Assembly: GCF_027257845.1 (NCBI RefSeq)
Contig: NZ_JAPVOT010000014.1
Coordinates: forward strand, 56,136 to 120,135
Source of the DNA: Alteromonas sp. BMJM2
Lineage (GTDB): Bacteria; Pseudomonadota; Gammaproteobacteria; Enterobacterales; Alteromonadaceae
DNA: 64,000 nt
Direction of reading: 5' to 3'
Shown here: positions 6,976-15,834 of the stretch, in pieces
Layout: each line of letters begins with the position of its first letter
Numbering within the stretch: position 1 is the first letter of the stretch
Notes under the pieces: generated by a model
Told to the model about the DNA's origin: nothing
What the model saw: the letters and a program-made list of their open reading frames with translations, nothing else
Databases searched by the model: none
Program-made: the position numbers and the translations under genes

Positions 6976-8949
6976 ATGACTAAACCTAGATATTTAACAA
7001 AATCACGATTTAAGTTGGCAACTGAGTGCCCAACTAAACTTTTTTATACCGGAAAAAAACAGTATCCAGATAATAAGCTAGGTGACCCATTTTTAGCTTC
7101 ATTGGCGGATGGCGGCTTTCAGGTTGGTGAATTAGCTAAAAGTTATTATCCTGATGGTCATGATATTACGTCTCTCGATTATGAAGAATCCATTCAGCAA
7201 ACCAATGAACTATTGAAACAAGAGAATGTAGTAATATTTGAGCCTGCTATTCGCTTTGGTAACTTGTTTGTTCGAGTCGATATCTTGGTTAAGCAAGGTA
7301 ATGAATACAAACTTATTGAGGTTAAAGCAAAGTCATACTCCTCTAGTAAAGACAAAGATTTTCTCAATCGGACAGGAAAACTGGACTCGAAATGGAAGCC
7401 ATATATTTATGATGTGGCGTTTCAAAAGTACGTATTAAAACAAGCTATACCCGGTGTGGCAGTAAGTAGCTATTTGATGGTAGTCGATAAAGATACTCTA
7501 TGTCCTGTTGATGGATTAAATCAGAAGTTCAAATTAACTCGTGACGAGAGAAATAGACGTGGAGTCTCTGTTTCTAATTCCTTAACTGCCTCAGATTTAT
7601 CAGTCAAAATTCTTAAAACAGTAAATACAGACAAAGCGGTTCAAATTGCCTACGAGACTGAGTTACAAAGTGGAATGCCCGTGGAAGGTTTTATCTCTAA
7701 TATCGAAGTGCTAGCGGAACAATACGCTAAAGGCGAAAAAATTAGGCCTGTTATTGGTTCTAGATGTAAAAGGTGTGAATTTAAATGCACTGAAGCTGAA
7801 GAGGCTAAAGGCTTTAAGAGCGGATTTAAAGAGTGTTGGACGGAGCAACTTCGTTGGAACTCTTCTGACTTTGATGAGCCTACGGTACTAGAGATCTCCA
7901 ATTTCAGAGGTTCAGATAGATGTATTGAAAATGGCAAATTTAAGCTAAAAGAATTAACGCCTGAAGACATCAAGTATGAAGACTCAAATACGCCAGCATT
8001 AACTTTAAAAAAGAGACAGTGGCTCCAAATTAAAAAAGTACAAGAAAATGATTCGAGTGTTTATTTTGATATAGATAGCATGAGAAATGAGATGGAATCA
8101 TGGACCTACCCATTGCACTTTGTCGATTTTGAAACGTGTGCAGTGGCTATTCCTTTCTATAAGGGAATGTCGCCTTATGAAGGTATTGCTTTCCAGTTTT
8201 CTCATCATATCTTACACCACAATGGTCGTGTGGAGCACGCAGGGCAATTCCTAAGCTCACAGGTTGGCGAATTTCCTAACTTTTATTTTATAAGGGAGTT
8301 AAAAGCCCAATTACAAAAAGATAAAGGCACCATATTCAGGTACTCAAATCATGAGAATGCTTATCTCAATACGCTTTATCAACAATTGAAACTATCTGGA
8401 GAACTAGATAAAGACGAGCTTTGTGACTTCATCAAATCGATAACTAAATCTTCTAATAACAGCAAGAATAATTGGTTAGGCAATAGAAATATGGTTGATC
8501 AATGGGAGCTTGTTAAAAAATATTATTATGACCCCGCCACACGTGGCTCAAACTCTATTAAGGCGGTATTACCTGCCATTTTAAATAGCTCTCAATTTCT
8601 ACAGGAAAAATACGTTAAACCAATTTATGGCGCTAAGGACTTGCCAAGCTTAAATTTTGAAAACAAGGCTTGGATTAAATTTGATGAGAACGGAAAAGTA
8701 ATAGACCCCTATAAGTCATTGCCAAAGATGTTTTCAGAAGCTTCAGAGCATGACATCGAGCTTTTATCTGAATCCGATGAGCTTAATAATGGCGGTTTAG
8801 CACTAACTGCCTATGCCCGCCTACAGTTCACCGAAATGTCAGACTATGAAAGAAAAGAACTTGAACGCGGACTTTTAATGTATTGTGAGCTAGATACATT
8901 GGCCATGGTTATGATCCAAGAAGCTTGGCGAGAAATGATAAATGAGTAG
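6976..8949 (+). CDS. DUF2779 protein: Cas4-like nuclease fused to DEDD exonuclease
   Basis: I start at 6976 (MTKPRYLTKSRF, 657 aa), preceded by AGGATGGA; an ATG 21 bp upstream is less well placed. The N-terminal half looks like a Cas4/AddB-type PD-(D/E)xK nuclease: Cys18, Asp102 in RVDIL, Glu115-x-Lys117 in IEVKAK, and the cluster Cys264-x2-Cys267-x3-Cys271, consistent with a 4Fe-4S site formed with Cys18. The C-terminal half is the DUF2779 RNase H-like exonuclease: HFVDFET (Asp384, Glu386), FRYSNHEN, GSNSIKAVLPAIL and YCELDT (Asp640). Both active sites look complete. A DNA- or RNA-degrading effector of the island is the obvious inference. Confidence 0.75.
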   Translation: MTKPRYLTKSRFKLATECPTKLFYTGKKQYPDNKLGDPFLASLADGGFQVGELAKSYYPDGHDITSLDYEESIQQTNELLKQENVVIFEPAIRFGNLFVRVDILVKQGNEYKLIEVKAKSYSSSKDKDFLNRTGKLDSKWKPYIYDVAFQKYVLKQAIPGVAVSSYLMVVDKDTLCPVDGLNQKFKLTRDERNRRGVSVSNSLTASDLSVKILKTVNTDKAVQIAYETELQSGMPVEGFISNIEVLAEQYAKGEKIRPVIGSRCKRCEFKCTEAEEAKGFKSGFKECWTEQLRWNSSDFDEPTVLEISNFRGSDRCIENGKFKLKELTPEDIKYEDSNTPALTLKKRQWLQIKKVQENDSSVYFDIDSMRNEMESWTYPLHFVDFETCAVAIPFYKGMSPYEGIAFQFSHHILHHNGRVEHAGQFLSSQVGEFPNFYFIRELKAQLQKDKGTIFRYSNHENAYLNTLYQQLKLSGELDKDELCDFIKSITKSSNNSKNNWLGNRNMVDQWELVKKYYYDPATRGSNSIKAVLPAILNSSQFLQEKYVKPIYGAKDLPSLNFENKAWIKFDENGKVIDPYKSLPKMFSEASEHDIELLSESDELNNGGLALTAYARLQFTEMSDYERKELERGLLMYCELDTLAMVMIQEAWREMINE

Positions 8950-9167
8950 CATTAATCTATTAGAATGGATGCTGCCCTATTGGTTGTGTATCATGCAGGT
9001 AAGTAAATTAGTTAGCCAACCTAAGTTAGCAGGAATCAAACAGGGACCCTCTGCCAAGTCAAGGCATATATCGCTATGAACACCGCTCTCTCTGCCACCT
9101 CTTTTAAAATTCATATCTTATTTATATACAGAGGGTTTGTAAAAAGAACAAACTGAATCGCCACTAA
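8950..9167. other. Non-coding stretch after the nuclease gene
   Basis: A 45-codon frame beginning ATGAGTAGC at 8942 overlaps the nuclease stop (ATG-AG-TAG) and ends at a TGA near 9079. It could be the start of a further operon gene that has been lost. The segment also holds the tRNA-Val-like relic listed separately. I see no other gene here. Confidence 0.3.
9033..9090 (-). pseudogene. Degenerate tRNA-Val-like relic
   Basis: Read against the complement of the intact tRNA-Val at 10142-10218, this stretch shares the T-arm and anticodon-arm order: GAATCAAACAGGG for GATTCGAACAGGG, then CCTCT-CCA, then AAGTCAAGG for ATGTCAAGG. The D-arm and acceptor stem are gone and the fold cannot be completed. 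It could be a remnant of an integration or recombination event using the tRNA gene. The match is by eye only. Confidence 0.35.
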
Positions 9168-9890
9168 ATTCCCATCGAACGTGTTCGCTGTGGATGGAAC
9201 ATCTATGAAGCGCTTGAAATTGTTGAACGAAAATTACCGTCTTTAAACTATCAAGGCCGTATTGAGGAATTCGCTGCCCAAGAAAAAATTAAACCAGGTA
9301 GTGTAGGAAAACGCCTTTCTTTAAGACGAAAACGGATTAGATAGTGGCTTAACCTGCCGGGCCACTCCCCTACTCGCCATAGCAATGCCTTAATTGTTAC
9401 AGATTCAGAAGGGCGCACTTTCAGCAGCTTAAAAGAAGCTACCGCCAAAAAAGGCATGCATCGCTCATCATTAAAAAACGGCGGCTTAAAGCTTGTTAAA
9501 GTGAAGAAATACGCCTTTGAATCGGAAATGACTATTTCCGCCGAATCTATCTTACTTTTATGCGCTCATCCAAATTTACGGTTAAAAGATGACTTATTTT
9601 CTTCTGATGGCCACTACATACTTTTAGATAATCAAGTTCGCCTGCATTTGTTCTTCCGAAACACTGGGAGTAATGAGTTTATAGGATGTGCATCGATTGA
9701 TAGTGTCACGTTATTCAGTGTTAACTGCTCGGCAAATGGCTATGGCATACTTTCAAACAGTATTTTATTTCGTAATGCCACTACCTTAAAAGCTAATGAA
9801 AAAACAGCATTGCACAATTTAATGCGCGGTTGTGCGAAGCAGAATTGGGAAATGTTCTTGAGTGACTTTGTTAAATACAAAATGCCGTAA
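9168..9890 (+). pseudogene. Broken gene with a NUMOD1-like DNA-binding segment
   Basis: One frame is continuous from 9168 to a TAA at 9888-9890 except for a TAG at 9342-9344. The first part reads IYEALEIVERKLPSLNYQGRIEEFAAQEKIKPGSVGKRL. After the stop comes ALIVTDSEGRTFSSLKEATAKKGMHRSSLKNGG, which resembles the NUMOD1 helix-turn-helix found in mobile-element and phage DNA-binding proteins. A further 130 residues without known motif follow. A 144-aa product from the ATG at 9456 is possible, but the reading upstream shows this is the tail of a longer gene. No start codon is obvious at the left edge. Confidence 0.55.
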
Positions 9891-9946
9891 GAGGAAATCT
9901 TTATGGCTTTTTAACGGCAAATAATGAGGGAGTGAAGTCTAGATTT

Positions 9947-9983
9947 GGTCACGGATGGTCACGAATTGTGACCACGCGTGACC
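9947..9983. repeat. 37-bp nested palindrome built from GGTCAC/GTGACC
   Basis: Two GGTCAC words (9947, 9957) face two GTGACC words (9968, 9978) around a GAATT centre, so the whole segment is a near-perfect inverted repeat. There is no T-tract, so it is unlikely to be a terminator. It could be a binding site for a dimeric or tetrameric protein. It lies in the 251-bp gap between the broken gene and tRNA-Val, where I see nothing else. Confidence 0.5.
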
Positions 9984-10141
9984 ATCATGACAGTATTCAT
10001 CTGTTCTCAAAGGAAAAAACGAAAAGAAACAGAAATTCTAAAAAAACTGCTTAAAACCGAATAATTTAATGCTGTCAGTGAGTTAGGAAACTAAAATAAT
10101 TTTACAATGACACTGAAAAAAAATTTTGGAAGAAAAATAGA

Positions 10142-10218
<77 letters not shown>

Positions 10219-10355
10219 ATTGTGTATCTGGCCGTTGATAAATAACAAATGGGCATTTGTTTACTCAACGGCGCGTATAATACTGAGGCAAAATGAAAGC
10301 TGCAAGAAAAACTTAACAAATCGCGCTTAAGTGTTTATTTTACCAGCAACTTCAT

Positions 10356-11432
10356 CTAACGTTGATTGAAAGGAAGGGGTTTAATACTGTCTACCAATCT
10401 TCCATCGTTCACCGCTTCCATAAAGTACTCCCCCAACCTATCGGTTTCGCTTAGTACAGTTTGCCAGTATTTTATGCGCGTGGGCGCATCAAGTACCTCA
10501 AAATCTTTTCTATCAGGTATCTTGCCGTAAGGCAGTTTTGCAACAAACGATGGCGAGGGCACTAGCATCACGACATTCTCGTAGCTCGAACGATGAGGTA
10601 CGCGGCGTTTTAAGCCTTTATCGAACCAGCCAGGAATGGGTTTGTTGTAAAAGTGAGGGTATAACACTAACCCTTCATGGGGGCCAAAAGACACGTCAAA
10701 ATGATAGTCGATAATACCGCCGTCTCTGTACATGCCTACTGGCGCCCCCTCAATTTCTTTCACCCCTTCAATGACAATGGGGATAGACCCTGAAGCTAAG
10801 AGTGCACTGTGAATATTGCCCTCAGTAAGAGAATGGAAATGAGATGGCATACCGTATGGGTCGGTAATGGTTAATTGGCTGTTGGGCGAAGAAAACACAT
10901 ACCGCTCATAAAGCTTTGACAAGTTCTTGCGGCTTACGGTGTTTGCCGCTGCGCTCATGGCAAGGCCCGAAAGCTGCTGAAATTTACTCTCAAACCGAGT
11001 GGCCCCCAAGCATTTAGCCACAATTAAGTGCGCTTTGAATCGCTCATTGGCCAGCACTTCTTGCTTGCCCTTGTCGCTGACCATTTCTTTTAAAAGATCT
11101 TCTGCTTTCGCCGTAATCTCTCGCGCCGTTGGCTTATTGCTGCTGTAGGTAGTGGTAGAGTACGACTGTGCCAGCCTGTTTATGGCGGCAAGTGGATCGT
11201 TTTGTACTGCGCAGATTGCGCGAAACGCACCTGCCGACGAACCTATAACATGAATTTGATGCTGAACATTGGCAAACCATTCAGGAAATAAAACTCTGTC
11301 TAAACCCGCTAGCGAAAACCATTTTGGGCCGCCTGAAGCGCCTAAAAAGTAACTAAACAATTCGGGGCGGAAACCATTTTTTAAAATTGTTTCGTGTGCT
11401 TTTTTACCTGCATATACTTCTAATGGTGCCAC
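10356..11432 (-). CDS. Patatin-like phospholipase family protein
   Basis: Predicted lipid acyl hydrolase of 358 aa with the patatin Ser-Asp dyad. Motifs visible: an oxyanion-hole glycine run FLGASGGPKW (about residue 29-38), nucleophile elbow GSSAG (about 63-67) and DGG (about 237-239, YRDGGIIDYHF) supplying the Asp. No signal peptide is visible, so it is probably cytosolic or peripheral. The start is GTG at 11432 with site AGGAAAA. It is a single gene separated from its neighbours. The substrate cannot be told from the sequence. Confidence 0.8.
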   Translation of the reverse strand: MAPLEVYAGKKAHETILKNGFRPELFSYFLGASGGPKWFSLAGLDRVLFPEWFANVQHQIHVIGSSAGAFRAICAVQNDPLAAINRLAQSYSTTTYSSNKPTAREITAKAEDLLKEMVSDKGKQEVLANERFKAHLIVAKCLGATRFESKFQQLSGLAMSAAANTVSRKNLSKLYERYVFSSPNSQLTITDPYGMPSHFHSLTEGNIHSALLASGSIPIVIEGVKEIEGAPVGMYRDGGIIDYHFDVSFGPHEGLVLYPHFYNKPIPGWFDKGLKRRVPHRSSYENVVMLVPSPSFVAKLPYGKIPDRKDFEVLDAPTRIKYWQTVLSETDRLGEYFMEAVNDGRLVDSIKPLPFNQR

Positions 11433-11480
11433 TGGTTTTCCTGTTCTGATTTTACAGCTACCGCGTTGTGTTTTTGTTTT

Positions 11481-11528
11481 GTGTTTTGTGCTGCGCTTTT
11501 TAATGTGTTCCGTGCTGCACTTTTTACT
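11481..11528. repeat. Tandem 24-bp repeat, two copies
   Basis: GTGTT-2-GTGCTGC-1-CTTTTTA units at 11481-11504 and 11505-11528 differ at about four positions, followed by a partial third copy. It lies in the T-rich, non-coding region upstream of the patatin-like gene. Confidence 0.6.
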
Positions 11529-11674
11529 GTGTTTTTGTTGTCTTTAGTGAACGCTGTGCTGTATTTTGTGCTTTATTGTATTTTGAACACAAATTACCAG
11601 TTAACCTGTTAAAAGTAACCGTTTTACCTCACAGAATATCACTTGTCCTACCACGCTATTTAGGCACCAAGCCT

Positions 11675-12091
11675 TTACTTTTGTTGGCTTAAGCTATTTA
11701 TCACTTTTAAAAATATGTGGTACTCATCGTTAGTGATATTTTCTAATCTGTCTATTTGCCACTTCGCGACTAATGGCGTAAGCGCGTTGTAAGTACGCAC
11801 TCCTTCTGCAGACAACGATATGTTGATAGCTCGCTTATCAATTTCATTCGTTTCGCGAACAATCAGCTGCTTACTCTCTAATTGCTGAAGCGCTCTACTG
11901 GTTTTGACTTTATCTAAACGAGTGGCAACTGCAATATGCTTTGATGTTAACGACGTCGCATTACCAAGCGTGGCGAGCACGCGCCATTCTGGCATGGTTA
12001 ACCCATAGGGCTTATATACCGCGGCGAGTGAATCACTTAAATCACTGGATAACATAGCGACCTTATAGGCCAGCATATCGTTTAACTGCAC
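11675..12091 (-). CDS. MarR-family transcriptional regulator
   Basis: A winged-helix regulator of 138 aa. The core MPEWRVLATLGNATSLTSKHIAVATRLDKVKTSRALQQLESKQLIVRETNEIDKRAINISLSAEG is the MarR DNA-binding domain, including the wing. The start is GTG at 12091 with site AAGGAAG. It is divergent from hmgA across 283 bp. MarR- or IclR-type regulators commonly control homogentisate catabolism in response to aromatic intermediates, so repression of hmgA/hppD is a reasonable inference. Confidence 0.85.
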   Translation of the reverse strand: MQLNDMLAYKVAMLSSDLSDSLAAVYKPYGLTMPEWRVLATLGNATSLTSKHIAVATRLDKVKTSRALQQLESKQLIVRETNEIDKRAINISLSAEGVRTYNALTPLVAKWQIDRLENITNDEYHIFLKVINSLSQQK

Positions 12092-12245
12092 GGGTAACTT
12101 CCTTACATTTATCGCTTCTTATAAAAGCTGTCTGGGTACATAAATAGCACATCTAACATGTAAACTAATCGGCACAATTTGCGGTTAAGTTCAGGCGCTA
12201 ATCTGCATTCACATTTGATTTACATCGTTGTACGTTCTAGCCTAA

Positions 12246-12264
12246 ACAAATTAGTTTCATTTGT
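12246..12264. promoter_or_regulatory. Inverted repeat between marR-type gene and hmgA
   Basis: ACAAAT and ATTTGT arms flank TAGTTTC; an overlapping TAGTT/AACTA pair also occurs. The position, midway between the two divergent genes, suits a MarR operator. The evidence is weak because the region is AT-rich. Confidence 0.25.
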
Positions 12265-12374
12265 AACTACTTTCGTAAACAGTTTCTTTAGCAAGTGTTA
12301 AGCGCAAAAAATTAACGGCAAAGCCTTTTTTGAGAGTGCTTTTAATAAGAGAGAAAGGGCAAGGAGTTTTATTG

Positions 12375-13685
12375 ATGCAAGAGTTGATTCACAATCTAGA
12401 ATACATGAGTGGGTTTAATAACGAGCACGAAACCGAAGCGCTCGCTGATGCGCTGCCAAAAGGTCAATTTAGCCCGCAAAAGGTTAATTATAATCTGTAT
12501 ACAGAGCAATTTAGCAGTACGGCGTTTACTGCGCCTCGTCATTCTAATAGACGCAGTTGGACCTATAGAATTCGCCCTTCTATTGCGATGGGCGACTTCC
12601 TGCCCTACTCTCAATCATTAATTAAAACGGGGCCCGAAACAGATATTCCCTGCCCCCCGAACGTATTGCGATGGGATCCACTTCCGCTGCCAGAAACACA
12701 GACGGACTTTATCGACGGACTTATTACCGTAGGCACTAATGGCGATGCAAAGGTGCAAACCGGCATGGGTATACACTGCTATTGTGCCAATGCATCTATG
12801 GGTAATCGCGTCTTCTACTCTTCAGACGGCGAAATGTTGTTTGTTCCTCAACAGGGCACTCTGTATGTAAAGACTGAGTTTGGTAGGCTAACCGCGGCTC
12901 CGGGTGAAATAATGGTCATTCCTCGTGGTGTGCGCTTTTCGGTTGAAGTAGCCGAAAACGACCCTATTCGAGGCTACATTTGCGAAAATTACGGGCACCC
13001 GTTTGTGTTGCCTGAGCGTGGACCGGTGGGCGCAAATGGGTACTCAAACCAAAGAGACTTCTTATATCCAACCGCATGGTTTGAAGACAAAGATACGCCA
13101 CACACGGTAATTAATAAGTTTTGCGGTAACTTATTTGCTGCCGAGCTCGACCATTCTCCCTTTGATGTGGTTGCTTGGGTTGGCAACTCGGCCCCCTATA
13201 AGTACGACCTTGCTAATTTCAACGTAATGAACACGGTAAGTTTCGATCACCCAGACCCGTCTATTTTTACCGTGCTTACCTCACCTTCTGAATTAGAGGG
13301 CACGGCAAATGTGGACTTCGTTATCTTTCCTCCACGCTGGATGGTGGCAGAGCACACTTTTAGACCGCCTTATTACCACAGAAACGTGATGAGTGAATTT
13401 ATGGGATTAATTGAGGGCACCTACGACGCCAAAGAGCACGGCTTTGTACCGGGAGGAATGAGTCTTCACAACAGTATGACGCCTCATGGGCCAGAAGCAG
13501 AAGTCTTCGAAAAAGCGTCTAATGCCGAGTTGTCACCCCAGCAGTATAAAGACACTTTGGCATTTATGTTCGAGTCTCGTTTCCCCATAGCGCCTTCCGC
13601 CTATGCGATGCAAACTCCCCTACGTCAAAAAGACTACATAGGGTGTTGGAAGGGGTTAAAGAAATACTTTGATGGCACACGCTAA
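12375..13685 (+). CDS. hmgA: Homogentisate 1,2-dioxygenase
   Basis: Opens the ring of homogentisate to maleylacetoacetate in tyrosine/phenylalanine breakdown, using Fe(II) in a cupin fold. The start at 12375 (MQELIHNLEYMSGFNNEHETEAL) has site AGGAG and gives 436 aa, the family length; an upstream in-frame ATG at 12330 would add an atypical basic leader. Family hallmarks are the FNNEHETEA N-terminus, PPRWMVAEHTFRPPYYHRNVMSEFMGLIEG with the iron-ligand histidines and glutamate, and SLHNSMTPHGPE. It is co-directional with hppD, and the two catalyse consecutive steps. Maleylacetoacetate isomerase and fumarylacetoacetase genes are not next to it. Confidence 0.95.
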   Translation: MQELIHNLEYMSGFNNEHETEALADALPKGQFSPQKVNYNLYTEQFSSTAFTAPRHSNRRSWTYRIRPSIAMGDFLPYSQSLIKTGPETDIPCPPNVLRWDPLPLPETQTDFIDGLITVGTNGDAKVQTGMGIHCYCANASMGNRVFYSSDGEMLFVPQQGTLYVKTEFGRLTAAPGEIMVIPRGVRFSVEVAENDPIRGYICENYGHPFVLPERGPVGANGYSNQRDFLYPTAWFEDKDTPHTVINKFCGNLFAAELDHSPFDVVAWVGNSAPYKYDLANFNVMNTVSFDHPDPSIFTVLTSPSELEGTANVDFVIFPPRWMVAEHTFRPPYYHRNVMSEFMGLIEGTYDAKEHGFVPGGMSLHNSMTPHGPEAEVFEKASNAELSPQQYKDTLAFMFESRFPIAPSAYAMQTPLRQKDYIGCWKGLKKYFDGTR

Positions 13686-13766
13686 AAACCATTTAGTTTG
13701 AAACATCGACGTAAAACCATTTGGTTGCAAAGAGTTCGGCAACAGTGTGGTGTGACTTTCTTGAAC

Positions 13767-13783
13767 TTGATACGCTGTATCAA
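13767..13783. promoter_or_regulatory. Perfect 17-bp palindrome upstream of hppD
   Basis: TTGATAC-GCT-GTATCAA lies about 230 bp before the hppD start in the 329-bp gap 13686-14014. Two short similar words (AAAACCATTT-GTTTG type) occur at the left of the gap. The arms have the TTGA...TCAA look of MarR/LysR sites. No T-tract follows, so it is not a terminator. Confidence 0.35.
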
Positions 13784-14014
13784 AAAGTGAACACCACCAG
13801 CCTATATTCTTAGTTTAACTTATCCAATAAAATCAGGCTATTAATTACTATTTTCTGCCGCTAAGCGTTTGTTTAGACACAACTGAAAACTTATCGTTAC
13901 ATCCATGCTTTCCAATTGGAATAGGCGTGTATCTCCTCACTATTGCTTGTCTTTTAACGTGGCGCTTACAATCGAGTCACAATTACAAAAACACTTTGCT
14001 TAAGGAAAATACCC

Positions 14015-15088
14015 ATGGCAGATTTATTTGAAAACCCAATTGGTTTAGACGGGTTCGAATTTTTAGAATTTACCGCGCCAGAGAAAGGGATTCTGGAACC
14101 AATGTTTGAAGCAATGGGCTTCACCCTTGTCGCTCGCCACAAGTCAAAAGACGTTGAGTTGTGGCGCCAGGGCGACATTAACCTTTTAAGCAACTACGAA
14201 AAAGACTGCCACGCGGCTTATTATGCTGAAGAGCATGGCCCATCAGCATGCGGTATGGCCTTTAGAGTGAAAGACTCACAAGTAGCATATAACGAAGTGC
14301 TAGAGCGCGGTGCGCAGCCTATGAATACATACACAGGCCCCATGGAATTGAAGCTTCCAGCCATTAAAGGCATCGGCGGCGCGATGTTGTACCTCATAGA
14401 CCGCTATAAAGGCGAGAACACAATCTACGACATCGACTTCAACTGGATTGAAGGCGTCGATCGCCACCCAGTAGGTTGCGGTTTTCATACGCTAGATCAC
14501 CTTACTCACAATGTGTATCGCGGCCGTATGGACTTTTGGGCAAACTTCTACGAGAAGTTATTTAACTTCCGTGAAATTCGTTACTTCGACATTAAAGGTG
14601 AATATACAGGGCTGTTATCTAAGGCCATGACGGCTCCAGACGGTAAAATTCGTATTCCGTTAAACGAAGAAGCCGTTGGCGGCGGCGGTCAAATTGAAGA
14701 ATTCTTGATGAAGTACAACGGCGAAGGCATTCAGCATATTGCTTTTGCGTGCGACGATCTTGAAGTGTGTCTTGATAGACTAAAAGCCCGAGGCATGAAA
14801 TTTATGACGCCTCCGCCCAACACGTACTACGATATGCTAGAAGAGCGTCTACCCGGCCACGGTGAAAACGTAGAAGAACTGCAAAAGCGCGGGATCTTAC
14901 TCGACGGTACCACAAAAGATGGCGAACCTCGCCTGCTGCTACAAATATTTTCAGAGACCGTTTTTGGGCCTGTGTTCTTTGAGTTTATTCAACGAAAAGA
15001 AGACGACGGCTTTGGCGAAGGTAACTTCAAAGCACTCTTTGAGTCTATTGAGCGCGACCAAGTTAGTCGCGGTGCGCTAAGTAAATAA
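14015..15088 (+). CDS. hppD: 4-Hydroxyphenylpyruvate dioxygenase
   Basis: Converts 4-hydroxyphenylpyruvate to homogentisate, the step before HmgA, with Fe(II) held by two VOC (vicinal oxygen chelate) domains. The 357-aa length is typical. The C-terminal domain shows [14 protein letters not shown] (His ligand), [12 protein letters not shown] (His ligand) and [29 protein letters not shown] (Glu ligand and closing helix). The site AAGGAAA precedes the ATG. Together with hmgA it forms the upper tyrosine-degradation route; overproduction of homogentisate is the basis of pyomelanin in related bacteria. Confidence 0.95.
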   Translation: MADLFENPIGLDGFEFLEFTAPEKGILEPMFEAMGFTLVARHKSKDVELWRQGDINLLSNYEKDCHAAYYAEEHGPSACGMAFRVKDSQVAYNEVLERGAQPMNTYTGPMELKLPAIKGIGGAMLYLIDRYKGENTIYDIDFNWIEGVDRHPVGCGFHTLDHLTHNVYRGRMDFWANFYEKLFNFREIRYFDIKGEYTGLLSKAMTAPDGKIRIPLNEEAVGGGGQIEEFLMKYNGEGIQHIAFACDDLEVCLDRLKARGMKFMTPPPNTYYDMLEERLPGHGENVEELQKRGILLDGTTKDGEPRLLLQIFSETVFGPVFFEFIQRKEDDGFGEGNFKALFESIERDQVSRGALSK

Positions 15089-15218
15089 GAGCGGTTAAAC
15101 AGCAAGAAAGAAGTGTAAAAGAACAACAATAAATAAGTGGGCGAGCGACATATAATCAAATAAAGGCTCAATGCTCACATTAAAAAGCATGTGTTAAACA
15201 CATGCCTTAGGTGACTTT

Positions 15219-15256
15219 AAAACGGCGACTGAAGAAATTTCATTCGCCGTTTTTTT
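15219..15256. terminator. Bidirectional rho-independent terminator
   Basis: Stem AAAACGGCGA / TCGCCGTTTT with a 15-nt loop and a T-run. It overlaps the last codons of the minus-strand VOC gene and follows hppD. A separate 19-bp palindrome, GCATGTGTTAAACACATGC, lies just upstream at about 15187-15205. Confidence 0.75.
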
Positions 15257-15599
15257 CATAAAGTGCACAAGCTGCACCTGAAGGGTCTAGAATTGTGCAA
15301 AACCGATCCTCTCCGTGATGCTTTATCTCTCCTACTTGCTTGCCACCTTTTATTTTAACTTCTGCTAATGATTCGGTTAAATCGTTTACCGTGAAGTAGT
15401 TTATCCAGCCTCCTGGTAAGTCGCTATTCACCCCTTTCTTGTGGCAAATTCCGCCAATGGGCGTACCGTCAGCACTCATCATAACGTAGTCATTGTACCC
15501 GCCCATATCTATAGGCTCTTTTTTCCACCCCATTACTGCTTCGTAAAATGCCACTAAATTTTCAGCGTTTTCCGTTGTGATATCACACCAACTAGACAT
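15240..15599 (-). CDS. VOC-family (glyoxalase-like) protein
   Basis: A 119-aa single-module VOC protein: WCDITTENAENLVAFYEAVMGWK at the N-terminus and FCTILDPSGAACALYEKNG at the C-terminus. It belongs to the small glyoxalase/bleomycin-resistance/extradiol superfamily, but the exact reaction cannot be deduced. The site GGAGAGG precedes the ATG. It converges with hppD. Confidence 0.8.
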   Translation of the reverse strand: MSSWCDITTENAENLVAFYEAVMGWKKEPIDMGGYNDYVMMSADGTPIGGICHKKGVNSDLPGGWINYFTVNDLTESLAEVKIKGGKQVGEIKHHGEDRFCTILDPSGAACALYEKNGE

Positions 15600-15834
15600 A
15601 ACCTCTCCTTCACATCATCGCCGCCATTTATTAGGCTGTCTCAGCCTAGGCAAGGTCTTCATAGTTATAAAGTAGTGTAGCCTATTTATGCAAAATACTG
15701 AGGGCCTTTTCTCCCTTGATCGCGCTTAAGGCAATGAGCTAATGCAGAGCAAAACACATAATGAAGAGAGCCAATGTCAAGCTAAGAAATTGCAAAATAT
15801 ATAAACATTTTTGATTTTGGTTGTAGACACAGCC

